Below the pieces are notes generated by a model. It saw only the letters and a list, made by a program, of their open reading frames with translations. It did not search any database and was not told where the DNA came from. From JBEKZQ01 sp049509675 (GTDB lineage: Bacteria; Planctomycetota; Planctomycetia; Pirellulales; Thermoguttaceae), in NCBI GenBank assembly GCA_049509675.1, contig JBEKZQ010000267.1:1-18016 (forward strand): a stretch of 18,016 nt of DNA. The letters run 5' to 3'. Of the stretch, positions 7,206-14,370 are shown piece by piece (position 1 is the stretch's first letter; each line of letters opens with the position of its first letter). A program made the translations under genes and the position numbers.

Positions 7206-8204
7206 ATGCCGTTGTTCGCCGCCCCCCCGCCCGCCGGAAATACGACCCAGGTCGTGGTCATCGTCCTGGTGGCCTTGGGATTGTTTTTTGGGTTGATCGT
7301 GCTGGCCGTGTTCGGGCATTACTTTCGCTACTGGATCCAATCGAAAACGACCGGGGCGGGCATCGGCATCTTCGATCTGCTGGGCATGACTTTTCGCAAG
7401 GTGAATGCGGGGATTATCGTCCGCAGCAAGATCATGGCGGTGCAGGCGGGCATCGGCGACCGCGAGGGGGTGACCTCCAAGGCCCTGGAGGCCCATTACC
7501 TGTCCGGCGGCAACGTGCCGTTGGTGATCCGCGCCTTGATTGCCGCGCGCAAGGCGAAGATCGAACTGAGTTTCAAACTCGCCACCGCCGTCGATCTGGC
7601 CGGGCGCAACATCCTGGAGGCCGTGCAAACCAGCGTCAATCCCAAGGTGATCGACTGCCCGTCGCGGGGCATCGGTCGGGAAACGCTGGACGGCGTGGCC
7701 CAGAACGGCATCCAGATGAAGGTCAAGGCCCGGGTAACCGTCCGCGCCAATCTGCGGCAACTCATCGGCGGGGCCACGGAAGAGACGATCGTGGCGCGGG
7801 TGGGCGAGGGCATTGTCAGCGCCATCGGTTCGGCGCCGTCGCATCATGCCGTGCTGGAAACGCCGGACCGCATCTCGAAGGCCGTGTTGGCGCGCCGGCT
7901 GGATGCGCAAACCGCCTTCGAGATCGTTTCCATCGACATCGGCGACGTGGCCGTGGGTGAGAATATCGGCGCCCGACTGCAAGCCGACCAGGCCGAGGCC
8001 GACGTCCGCGTGGCCCGGGCCAACGCCGAGGGTCGCCGCGCCATGGCCGTGGCCGAGGAACAGGAGATGATCGCCAAGATCGAAGAGAACCGGGCCAAGC
8101 TGACCGAGGCCGAGGCCAACATCCAATCCGACACCGAGATGCGCGGGGCGATCGCCAGGATGGGCATCGCCCCCAGGGGCAACGTCAAAGGGCCCACCTC
8201 ATGA
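7206..8204 (+). CDS. floA: Flotillin-like protein FloA (SPFH domain)
   Basis: The product (332 residues) is an SPFH scaffold protein that organises membrane microdomains. One N-terminal membrane segment (about 15-39) is followed by FGHYFRYWIQSKTTGAGIGI and the FloA/YqfA-type SPFH region, including GMTFRKVNAGIIVRSKIMAV, LSGGNVPLVIRALIAARKAK and NPKVIDCPSRGIGRETLDGV. An Ala/Glu-rich coiled coil lies at about 258-310 (ADQAEADVRVARANAEGRRA and beyond). I prefer ATG 7206, with GAGGAG 6 nt upstream, because it starts just before the membrane helix. ATG 7164 in the same frame also has a Shine-Dalgarno-like AAGGA and would add 14 residues. The nfeD-floA pairing is classical. The gene's last four bases (ATGA) are shared with the next gene, indicating translational coupling. 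Confidence 0.93.
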   Translation: MPLFAAPPPAGNTTQVVVIVLVALGLFFGLIVLAVFGHYFRYWIQSKTTGAGIGIFDLLGMTFRKVNAGIIVRSKIMAVQAGIGDREGVTSKALEAHYLSGGNVPLVIRALIAARKAKIELSFKLATAVDLAGRNILEAVQTSVNPKVIDCPSRGIGRETLDGVAQNGIQMKVKARVTVRANLRQLIGGATEETIVARVGEGIVSAIGSAPSHHAVLETPDRISKAVLARRLDAQTAFEIVSIDIGDVAVGENIGARLQADQAEADVRVARANAEGRRAMAVAEEQEMIAKIEENRAKLTEAEANIQSDTEMRGAIARMGIAPRGNVKGPTS

Positions 8205-8833
8205 GATTGCCCGTGCTGCTGGCCGATGCGGGTCAACTGATCGTCACGCTGGCCGTGATTTTCTTCCTGGTGCTGCCGACGATCGGGCGGGTGTTGGCGA
8301 CGCTGGTGAAGGCGGCCGGCGCGCCGCCGATGCCGCCGCGTCCGCCGCAGGGCGGCCGGGTGCAAGCGGAGATCGAGGAGTTCCTGCGCCGCGCCGCCCG
8401 CCAGCGACCCGGGCCGACCACCGCCCAAGGGGGCCAGCCCGCCGAGACGCCGCTCCCGGCCGAAGTGCTGGAAGAACAGCCCGGCGAGCCGATCGGGGCC
8501 GAAGTCGGCCGGCACGTGCGAAAGTATATGGACACGCGCGAGTTCTCCCGCCGCTCGGCCCAGCTCGGCGAGGAAGTGACCCAATCCGAAGAGCAGTTCG
8601 AACAACACCTGGAAAGCGCCTTCAGCCACGAGGTGAGCCAGTTGTCGAAGCGACCGGGCGAGTCGGCGCAGCCCTCGCAGCCGCAAGCGGCCGACGCGGA
8701 GCTTGCCGGCGCGACCGCCCTGCCGATCGTTGCCGCCGCCGGCCTGGCCGACATCTTCGCCAATTCCGAGTACCTGCGGCAGGCGATCATCTTCAACGAA
8801 ATCTTCCAGCGCCCCGAGTCGCGTTGGGAGTAA
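8201..8833 (+). CDS. Single-span membrane protein of unknown function, coupled to FloA
   Basis: I do not recognise a named family. The 210-residue protein has one N-terminal membrane helix (about 8-38, around GQLIVTLAVIFFLVLPTIGR). A Pro/Gly/Arg-rich linker (APPMPPRPPQGGR) follows, then a charged helical middle (EEFLRRAARQ, REFSRRSAQLGEEVTQSEEQ), a Gln/Ser/Pro-rich stretch, and a compact hydrophobic C-terminus with YLRQAIIFNEIFQRPESRW. That last segment looks like a conserved short motif and could be a docking peptide. The start overlaps the floA stop as ATGA, so the protein is probably made stoichiometrically with FloA. I infer a membrane partner or adaptor of the NfeD-FloA assembly. Nothing suggests an enzyme. 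Confidence 0.8.
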   Translation: MRLPVLLADAGQLIVTLAVIFFLVLPTIGRVLATLVKAAGAPPMPPRPPQGGRVQAEIEEFLRRAARQRPGPTTAQGGQPAETPLPAEVLEEQPGEPIGAEVGRHVRKYMDTREFSRRSAQLGEEVTQSEEQFEQHLESAFSHEVSQLSKRPGESAQPSQPQAADAELAGATALPIVAAAGLADIFANSEYLRQAIIFNEIFQRPESRWE

Positions 8834-8841
8834 GAGGAGGA

Positions 8842-8912
8842 GTGTTCAGTGTTCAGTGTTCAGTGTTCAGTTTGAGCCCGAAGTGTTACACTTGCACTGA
8901 AAACTGAAAACT
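8842..8912. repeat. Heptamer tandem repeats, GTGTTCA x4 with an inverted related array
   Basis: GTGTTCA is repeated four times without change at 8842-8869. Downstream, ACTGAAA occurs twice plus ACT (8896-8912). Its complement resembles the first array (AGTTTTC against AGTGTTC), so the region can form an imperfect hairpin. The second array abuts the ATG of the dehydrogenase pseudogene, which has no ribosome-binding site. Confidence 0.85.
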
Positions 8913-9753
8913 ATGTTCACTCCCGGTCAAACGCGCCTCGGTTGGATCGGCACCGGGGTGATGGGCGCCAGCATGTGCGGGCACCTGATGGCCGCCGGCT
9001 TCTCGGCGTGCGTGTACAACCGCACCAAGGCCAAGGCGCAGAAACTGATCGCCCACGGGGCCCACTGGCTGGACAGCCCGCGGCGGGTGGGCGAGGCGGC
9101 CGACGTGATTTTCACCATGCTGGCCTTCCCGGCCGACGTCCGCGACGTGGTGCTTGGTCGGGATGGCGTTCTGGGCGGCTGCCGGCCGGGCAAGATCCTC
9201 GTCGACATGACGACCAGCGAGCCGGCCTTGGCCGTGGAGATTGCTGCGTCGGCCGCGGCGCGGGGCGTGATCAGTCTCGATGCGCCCGTCTCCGGCGGCG
9301 AAAGCCCTGGGCAAGACCATCGTCTATCATGGCGGCCCCGGCGCCGGCCAGCATGCCAAGCTGACCAACCAGATCCTGGTCGCCGCCGGCATGGTCGGCG
9401 TCTGCGAAGCCCTGCTCTATGCGTACAAGGCCGGCCTGGACCTGCCGACCGTGCTGCAATCGGTGGCCTCCGGCGCGGCGGCAAGCTGGACACTCGCGAA
9501 CCTCGCGCCGCGGATCATCGCCGACAATTTCGATCCCGGCTTCTTCGTCGACCATTTTATCAAGGACATGGGGATCGCGTTGGCCGAGTCGCGACGCATG
9601 GGGCTTTGCCTGCCGGGATTGGCGCTGGCAGAGCAACTCTATCTTTCCGTGCAGGCATTGGGCCACGGCCGCGACGGCACCCAGTCGCTGATGTTGGCCC
9701 TGGCCGCCATGGCCGGCATCGATTGGAAGGAGCGGGAAAAGGCGGGAGGGTAG
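8913..9753 (+). pseudogene. 3-hydroxyisobutyrate dehydrogenase-family oxidoreductase, internally deleted and frameshifted
   Basis: The N-terminal half (8913 to about 9300) has the Rossmann fingerprint LGWIGTGVMGASMCGHLMAA, YNRTKAKAQ, then VDMTTSEP and the signature DAPVSGG of beta-hydroxyacid dehydrogenases. The C-terminal half resumes in the next frame with KALGKTIVYHGGPGAGQHAK, LTNQILVAAGMVGVCEALLY (containing the catalytic-type K-x-x-N) and FFVDHFIKDMGIALAESRRM. Between them roughly 25 residues are missing that in homologues such as GarR contain the GTLxxMVGG segment. The reading frame also shifts by one. The breakpoint lies in GGCGGCG near 9293-9301, consistent with a deletion at a short GC repeat. 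The family oxidises 3-hydroxy acids with NAD(P). A sequencing error could explain a frameshift but not the missing codons. Confidence 0.85.
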
Positions 9754-9754
9754 G

Positions 9755-9810
9755 AGTTAGGAGGTAGGAGTTAGGAGTTAGAAGTTAGAAGTTAGAAGTT
9801 AGAAGTTGGA
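9755..9810. repeat. Heptamer tandem repeat, AGTTAGA/AGTTAGG x8
   Basis: Eight consecutive 7-bp units start immediately after the dehydrogenase stop: AGTTAGG, AGGTAGG, AGTTAGG, four perfect AGTTAGA, then AGTTGGA. Substitutions are confined to two or three positions per unit and the 7-bp period never slips. The rest of the gap to 10041 holds no gene. A weak promoter-like pair, TTGCGC (9855) and TAGAAT (9876) with 15-bp spacing, may serve the next gene. Confidence 0.9.
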
Positions 9811-10041
9811 CCCAAGACCCAAGGCTCAAAATCGGCTCACCCCCCCGGTGCCTATTGCGCACGCCAGATTCTTGGTAGAATAACGGAAAATCGAATTGCT
9901 TTTGTTTGCCCTTTTCAAATCTGCGAACCACAATAGAAGGGATAAGGGGGAGCCGGCACATGGTCGTCGCCGGATTCGATGCCGGCCCGGATCTGTCGCT
10001 AATGGCAAGAATGACCAGGGAAAGCCATCCGCAGGTGAAAT

Positions 10042-10365
10042 ATGGCAATCACGGTCAAGTGCCCCAACGGGCATGAGCTGAAGGTCAAAGACGAGTTTGC
10101 CGGCAAGTCCGGCAAATGTCCCCATTGCGGCGCGCGCATCGACATCCCCGCCGCACAGCCGATGTCCGACGACGAGATCCTGGGCATGATTGGTCCGCCC
10201 GAAGATGAGTCGTCCAAGGGTCGCAAAGAGCGGGAATCGGGGGTCAGCCTCCTGGGGGCCGCCATGCGCAAGACCAAGACTTGCCCACAATGTCACGCGA
10301 CGGCATCCTACGCCTTCAGAATCTGCCCGCGCTGTGGTTCGCCCTTGGTATCGAACGACGGCTAG
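10042..10365 (+). CDS. Double zinc-ribbon protein
   Basis: The 107-residue protein carries an N-terminal ribbon with CPNGHELKVKDEFAGKSGKC closing as KCPHCGARIDIP (about 7-35) and a C-terminal ribbon TCPQCHATASYAFRICPRCG (about 80-99). An acidic linker includes MSDDEILGMIGPPEDESSKG. The first ribbon uses a C-x2-G-H half-site typical of planctomycete small zinc ribbons, so it may bind zinc through Cys/His. No enzyme domain is present; the likely role is protein- or nucleic-acid-binding. AGGTG a few bases before ATG supports the start. It stands alone between the dehydrogenase pseudogene and an MgtE-like fragment. Confidence 0.8.
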   Translation: MAITVKCPNGHELKVKDEFAGKSGKCPHCGARIDIPAAQPMSDDEILGMIGPPEDESSKGRKERESGVSLLGAAMRKTKTCPQCHATASYAFRICPRCGSPLVSNDG

Positions 10366-10399
10366 AGTTTCAAGGCCGTCTATGATCTGGCGCTTGCGC

Positions 10400-10732
10400 T
10401 GAGGCAGAGTCGACCTGGCCAGAATCCTGGAGCAGTTAACGCGTGACCAGAGACTCGCGCTGTTCAACGGATTGGAGAACGGCAGCGCATCGGACGCCCT
10501 GGAAGAGCTTGACCCGAAATCGCACAGAGAGATGATCGCCGCCATGCCGCCCGCCCGAGCGGCTCGTCTTATCGATCGCATGACTCCTGGCCAGGCCGCC
10601 GACGTGTTGGCCGTGCTGCCGTGGTCGCACGCCAACGCCATCATGCGGCTCTTGGACCGGCAGAAGGCCGAAAAAGTCCGGGACATCCTCGAGACGCAGG
10701 ATGAGCGGATCGTCAACTACGTCAGTACCTGA
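10400..10732 (+). pseudogene. Orphan MgtE intracellular N-domain fragment
   Basis: The frame open from about 10403 reads ARILEQLTRDQRLALFNGLE, then DALEELDPKSHREMIAAMPP, RLIDRMTPGQAADVLAVLP and EKVRDILETQDERIVNYVST. This is the repeating helical MgtE_N fold, in which each repeat ends in a L-x-x-L/M-x-P turn. In full MgtE Mg2+ channels CBS domains and five membrane helices follow; here the protein stops. The only start codon I see is TTG at 10472, which cuts into the domain (86 residues). Upstream, another frame (10367-10444) reads SFKAVYDLALALRQ, resembling the expected beginning of such a domain, so a frame disruption is likely. It could instead be a short regulatory protein with an unrecognised start. 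Confidence 0.55.
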
Positions 10733-10754
10733 AGCATCACTACCTGGAATAATG

Positions 10755-11414
10755 ATGGGTCGAATCATCGCCATCGGTGACATCCACGGCTGCCCGGCCG
10801 CGCTGGAGGCCGTGCTCGGCGCCATCGCGCCCTGCCCCGAGGACACGATCGTCACCCTGGGGGACTACGTGGACCGCGGGCCCGACCCCCGCGGCGTGCT
10901 CGACCGGCTGTTGGCAGTCCAGCGGGGATGCCGGCTGGTCCCGCTGCTGGGAAACCACGACCAGATGATGCTGCTGGTTTGTGACGGGCGTTGGGAATTG
11001 CTGGGCGACTGGCGGCTCTTCGGCGGCGACACCACCTTGGCCTCCTACGGCGGCCATGTGCCTGACGGCGTGCCCGCGGAGCATTTGGACTTTCTTCGCA
11101 GTTGCCGTCTGGTTTACGAGACGGATCGCCACTTCTTCGTCCACGCCGGCTACGAGGCCGACCAACCACTCGACGATCAGGACCGGTTCATCGCGTTGTG
11201 GTCATCGCTCAAACGCCGCCAACCGGGCCCGCACTACTCGGGGAAAATCGCCCTTGTCGGCCACACGCGACAGAAGAGCGGCGAGGTCTTCGATCTCGGT
11301 TACCTGAAGTGTATTGACACCGATTGCTACGGCCACGGCTGGTTGACCGCACTGGACGTCGAAAGCGGGCAAATCTGGCAGGCAGACAAGACTGGCAAAC
11401 TGCGAGGGAAATGA
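10755..11414 (+). CDS. PPP-family metallophosphatase (serine/threonine or bis-phosphate type)
   Basis: All signature motifs of the PPP superfamily are present in order: GDIHG (residues 8-12), GDYVDRG, GNHD, a VHAG histidine and VGHTR. These residues coordinate a di-metal centre, usually Mn2+ or Fe2+/Zn2+. The length, 219 residues, matches small bacterial PrpA/PrpB- and ApaH-like phosphatases. They dephosphorylate phosphoproteins or cleave small phosphoesters; the substrate cannot be assigned here. Two consecutive ATGs (10752 and 10755) are possible; I prefer 10755, which begins MGRIIAIGDIHG. The Shine-Dalgarno is weak in both cases. It starts 22 bp after the MgtE-like fragment and ends in ATGA shared with a 30-codon frame that looks like a transposase scrap. 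Confidence 0.9.
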   Translation: MGRIIAIGDIHGCPAALEAVLGAIAPCPEDTIVTLGDYVDRGPDPRGVLDRLLAVQRGCRLVPLLGNHDQMMLLVCDGRWELLGDWRLFGGDTTLASYGGHVPDGVPAEHLDFLRSCRLVYETDRHFFVHAGYEADQPLDDQDRFIALWSSLKRRQPGPHYSGKIALVGHTRQKSGEVFDLGYLKCIDTDCYGHGWLTALDVESGQIWQADKTGKLRGK

Positions 11415-11503
11415 CAGTGTACGGCTACTATGCCAGATGGAGAAGGGACGGCACGTGGCAGAGGATCCAGACCGCCCTTGGAGACGAAAGGCATGACGAC
11501 TGA
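11411..11503 (+). pseudogene. Remnant of an IS5-type (DUF4096) transposase N-terminus
   Basis: A 30-codon frame starting in the phosphatase stop (ATGA) reads MTVYGYYARWRRDGTWQRIQ, then TAL and a stop. This resembles the conserved YYxFRxWRxDGTWxRI segment near the N-terminus of IS5-group transposases. No DDE residues follow and I found no terminal inverted repeats, so only a scrap of an old insertion remains. The rest of the gap up to the porin start (11504-11697) holds no other feature I can support. Confidence 0.5.
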
Positions 11504-11697
11504 ACGGCGATTCCCAAAACGTCGCTAAGTCGTAATTCCAAAACACTATCGGACACAGAAACAATGGCTGAGCGTGGAACGCGGGACCGATAATCCATAC
11601 AGGCATCACATTGAGACTTTTCGGTTAGGACGGAAAGCTCGCTGGGTCAATTGGATGAGTGGCAGTCAAGCTTGCAGAATCAATCGTAACCATTGTA

Positions 11698-13245
11698 ATG
11701 GCAAAAATTTACAGGATCATTACCTTGCTGATCCTCATTGCCGCGGCCTTTCAATCCGCGGCACTGGGCCAGCCCGAAGGTGCGTTCCTCTCCCAGGGAG
11801 TGCCGCCGGGCGCAACGGTACTATATCCGCCTCCCGCAAATGGGGCGGGTATTCCCATGCTTGCTCAAAATGTGACAGTTCAGGGCGCCGATGCCGCACA
11901 GCCATCCGAGGGACCCCCGGCGCCAAAACCCGCCGAAAAGAAGGAAGACGAGAAGGCGGAGAAGTCGGACAAGAAAGAAGACGGCGAAGGCCAATCCAAG
12001 CCGGAGCAGTTCAATGCCTACGGGCAGGCGACGGTGCTTAGCCAATGGCACGGCCCGTTCCCTTCTCCTTATCAAGGCACCAACAGCTTCCTGCCGATCC
12101 ACGAGTGGGACACGTCGGAAACATCGACCCTGTTCTTGGGCGGCCGGATATGGCCGGGCGGCGAACTGTATTTCAATCCCGAGGTTGCGGGCGGGCTTGG
12201 CCTGAGCGACGTTTTTGGCATTTCCGCCTTTCCCAACGGCGAGATCACGCGCGTGGGCAAGCCGGAGGCGACGCCCTACATCGCCCGGTTGTGGGCCCAG
12301 CAGACCATCGGCCTTGGCGGCGAGCAGGAGAAGCTCGAATCGGCTCCCAACCAATTGGGCGAAACCAAGGACGTTTCCCGCATCACCCTGGCCGTGGGCA
12401 AAATGGCCGCCACCGACTGGTTCGACAACAACCGCTACAGCCACGATCCGCGCAGCCAGTTCATGAACTGGGACTTGATGTACGACGGCGCCTGGGATTA
12501 CCCGGCCGACGTCCGTGGCTACACCTTTGGCGCCGTGACCGAGCTGAATCAGAAAAGCTGGGCCTTTCGCTACGGCATTTTCGGCGAGCCCTTGGTGGCC
12601 AACGGGCCCATCATCGATCCGCACTGGGGCAAGGCCCACGGCCAGGCGGTGGAATTGGAGTATCGCTACACGTTCTTCGACCGCCCCGGCAAGATCCGCG
12701 GAATGTTCTCCTGGAACCGGGCGGACATGGGCAACTACCGCGATGCCATCGCCTTGGGGCTTGCGATGGGGGCGACCCCGGATATCACCCAGACGCGGAC
12801 CTACCAGTCGGTCAAGTATGGGCTGTGCATGAACATCGAGCAGGAGCTGAGCGACGATTTCGGCGCCTTTTTGCGGCTGGGCTGGAACGACGGCCGGACC
12901 GAAACCTGGGCCTTCACCGAGACCGATCGCACCGTGGCCTTCGGTTTCGTGCTGAAGGGCTCGGCCTGGCGCCGCAAAGAGGATGTGATCGGCACCGGCC
13001 TGGTCGTCAACGGACTTTCCGGGCCGCATGCCGACTACCTGGCCGCCGGCGGGCTGGGATTCGAGCTGGGCGACGGCCGCTTGAACTACGAGCCCGAGTT
13101 CGCCTGGGAAACCTATTACTGCTGGCAGGTGCTGAAGAAGTCGATCTGGATTACCCCCGACTTCCAGTTCATCGGCAATCCCGGCTACAATGGCGACCGC
13201 GGCCCGGTGGCCATCGGCAGCGTGCGCGTCCATGCCGAGTTCTGA
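11698..13245 (+). CDS. Outer-membrane carbohydrate-porin-like protein (OprB family)
   Basis: The start at ATG 11698 is chosen because the protein then begins with a clean signal peptide, MAKIYRIITLLILIAAAFQS, with a likely cut after SAALGQ. An upstream GTG (11659) would bury it. A low-complexity Lys/Glu/Pro linker follows (KPAEKKEDEKAEKSDKKEDG). Then comes a long beta-rich region with QATVLSQWHGPFPSPYQGTN, WDTSETSTLFLGGRIWPGGE, ARLWAQQTIGLGG, LAVGKMAATDWFDNNRYSHD and a terminal strand ending VRVHAEF. Alternating aromatic and hydrophobic residues and a C-terminal Phe are typical of outer-membrane barrels, and the WPG-E-LYFNPE stretch fits OprB carbohydrate porins. The linker may cross or bind periplasmic material. 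Size (515 residues) suits the family. It is monocistronic, ending at a hairpin. Confidence 0.82.
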   Translation: MAKIYRIITLLILIAAAFQSAALGQPEGAFLSQGVPPGATVLYPPPANGAGIPMLAQNVTVQGADAAQPSEGPPAPKPAEKKEDEKAEKSDKKEDGEGQSKPEQFNAYGQATVLSQWHGPFPSPYQGTNSFLPIHEWDTSETSTLFLGGRIWPGGELYFNPEVAGGLGLSDVFGISAFPNGEITRVGKPEATPYIARLWAQQTIGLGGEQEKLESAPNQLGETKDVSRITLAVGKMAATDWFDNNRYSHDPRSQFMNWDLMYDGAWDYPADVRGYTFGAVTELNQKSWAFRYGIFGEPLVANGPIIDPHWGKAHGQAVELEYRYTFFDRPGKIRGMFSWNRADMGNYRDAIALGLAMGATPDITQTRTYQSVKYGLCMNIEQELSDDFGAFLRLGWNDGRTETWAFTETDRTVAFGFVLKGSAWRRKEDVIGTGLVVNGLSGPHADYLAAGGLGFELGDGRLNYEPEFAWETYYCWQVLKKSIWITPDFQFIGNPGYNGDRGPVAIGSVRVHAEF

Positions 13246-13260
13246 ACAGGCGCAAGCACG

Positions 13261-13285
13261 TAGGACGGATTGCCCATCCGTCCTA
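13261..13285 (+). terminator. Perfect 10-bp hairpin after the porin gene
   Basis: TAGGACGGAT (13261-13270) pairs perfectly with ATCCGTCCTA (13276-13285) around loop TGCCC, 15 bp after the porin stop. No T-run follows on the plus strand, so termination may be weak or Rho-assisted. It may also be a dispersed palindromic repeat. Confidence 0.5.
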
Positions 13286-13304
13286 TGATGATTGATCAAT
13301 TAGT

Positions 13305-13328
13305 CCCCTCTCCCGCAAGGGGAGAGGG
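13305..13328. repeat. CCCTCTCC palindromic repeat
   Basis: CCCTCTCC (13306-13313) pairs with GGAGAGGG (13321-13328) around a 7-nt loop, in the gap between the convergent porin and PDZ genes. A related sequence occurs at 15709-15742 (CCCCTCTCCCTCCGGGAGA and then GGGGTGAGGG). The two look like members of one dispersed intergenic repeat family; this copy could also act as a bidirectional terminator. Confidence 0.6.
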
Positions 13329-13336
13329 AGAATGAA

Positions 13337-14296
13337 TCAGATATGCTGCGACTCGGCCTCAGACGTTTTTTCCGGCTTCGCGTCGGTCTTCTTTTCCGAC
13401 TTGCCCGGGCGCAACTCGTCGAGCGTCTTGCGCATCTCGTCGAGCCGCCGGTTCATGTCCTCCATTTGCCGTCGCACGTCCGGCGGCGCGAGCATGCGAT
13501 TGAACGGCTCGGGCAGCAACTCGCCGCCACCAAACACGGTCAGCGGCCCATGGCCCAACATCTGTTCCACCAGGGGACGCAGATTTTCGGGCAGCTTGCC
13601 CAGATCGTTCTCCGTGACCTCCCAGCTCTTATCGCCTTCCTTGACGGTGATCTTGGCCGGCTTGCTCCCTTCGCGGACGATCGACACGCTGGTATTGTCG
13701 GGCAGTTTGGGCAGCGGTGCGCCCGGCGGCAGGATGGCCCCCGGGTGGATCACGTGGAACTGGAATTGACGGTTCCCGCCCGGCATCAACCCTTGCATCC
13801 ACTTCTCGACCGTCTCGCGATCCATCGCTGCCAACGGTGGGGCGGGCATTTTCCCCTCCGCAGGCCGCTTGGCCGGCGTGACGCTCACGGTCTGCTTCTT
13901 CCCGCCGCGGAGCAACTCCAGCGAGAGCTTCCCGTCCTTGACGGCGTTCACGGCCTGGACCAGGTCGGCCATGTTGTGCAACGATCGATCGCCCGCCTTC
14001 AGCAGCACGTCGTACTGCTTGACGCCTGACTTGGCCGCCGGGCCATCCGCTACGATCTGTTCCACGACCAAGCCCTCCTGCTTGGAAAGGTCTAACTGGG
14101 CCCGCAGTGCCGGAGTGGGCGGAAAGACCTCCAGTCCCAGCCAGTAGTCGCTGTGCGGCACAGCCTCGGCCGTGGCAACGGTCTCAGGACCCCCAAAGAA
14201 AAAGGCGTTCCCGTCGCCCTCTGGTTCTTGCGCCTGGAGCGGGCAGACCCCGGCAAGCGCCAACACCATTGCTCCGATCCACCAACTCTTCGTCAT
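13337..14296 (-). CDS. Secreted PDZ-domain protein of the sigma-factor operon
   Basis: The start at 14296 is favoured by AAGGA 7-8 nt upstream and by the signal peptide MTKSWWIGAMVLALAGVCPL with a cut near QAQ; a TTG at 14326 in the same frame is less likely. The mature protein has one PDZ domain (about 50-140) with YWLGLEVFPP, LVVEQIVADGPAAKSGVKQY and VLLKAGDRSLHNMADLVQAV. A Pro/Gly-rich middle and a Lys/Glu/Arg coiled coil (RRQMEDMNRRLDEMRKTLDE) follow, then a charged tail. There is no trypsin-like protease domain as in DegP/HtrA, so it is probably a peptide-sensing or adaptor PDZ protein. It lies 73 bp downstream of the anti-sigma gene, and that gap is filled by heptamer repeats. I infer a role in envelope-stress sensing upstream of, or controlled by, the sigma factor. 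Confidence 0.8.
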   Translation of the reverse strand: MTKSWWIGAMVLALAGVCPLQAQEPEGDGNAFFFGGPETVATAEAVPHSDYWLGLEVFPPTPALRAQLDLSKQEGLVVEQIVADGPAAKSGVKQYDVLLKAGDRSLHNMADLVQAVNAVKDGKLSLELLRGGKKQTVSVTPAKRPAEGKMPAPPLAAMDRETVEKWMQGLMPGGNRQFQFHVIHPGAILPPGAPLPKLPDNTSVSIVREGSKPAKITVKEGDKSWEVTENDLGKLPENLRPLVEQMLGHGPLTVFGGGELLPEPFNRMLAPPDVRRQMEDMNRRLDEMRKTLDELRPGKSEKKTDAKPEKTSEAESQHI

Positions 14297-14321
14297 GGCT
14301 TCATCCTTTCGAAATGTGGTT

Positions 14322-14370
14322 CTCAAATCTCAAATCTCAAATCTCAAATCTCAAATTCCAAATCTCAGAT
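14322..14370. repeat. Heptamer tandem repeat, CTCAAAT x5 plus two variants
   Basis: Five perfect CTCAAAT units (14322-14356) are followed by TCCAAAT and CTCAGAT, with the 7-bp period kept throughout. The array fills nearly the whole gap between the anti-sigma stop codon, which it touches, and the PDZ leader. A related array lies at 15754-15781 on the other side of the sigma gene. Confidence 0.92.

Noticed and set aside
8842..9810. Heptamer arrays as a CRISPR
   Set aside because: Units are 7 bp and contiguous, with no spacers and no cas genes nearby.
12045..13295. 416-codon plus-strand frame inside the porin
   Set aside because: Arg/Pro/Gly-rich wrong-frame reading of the porin gene without domains.
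11821..13299. Long 492-codon frame antisense to the porin gene
   Set aside because: Shadow of a GC-rich coding frame; the plus strand has the signal peptide and barrel sequence.
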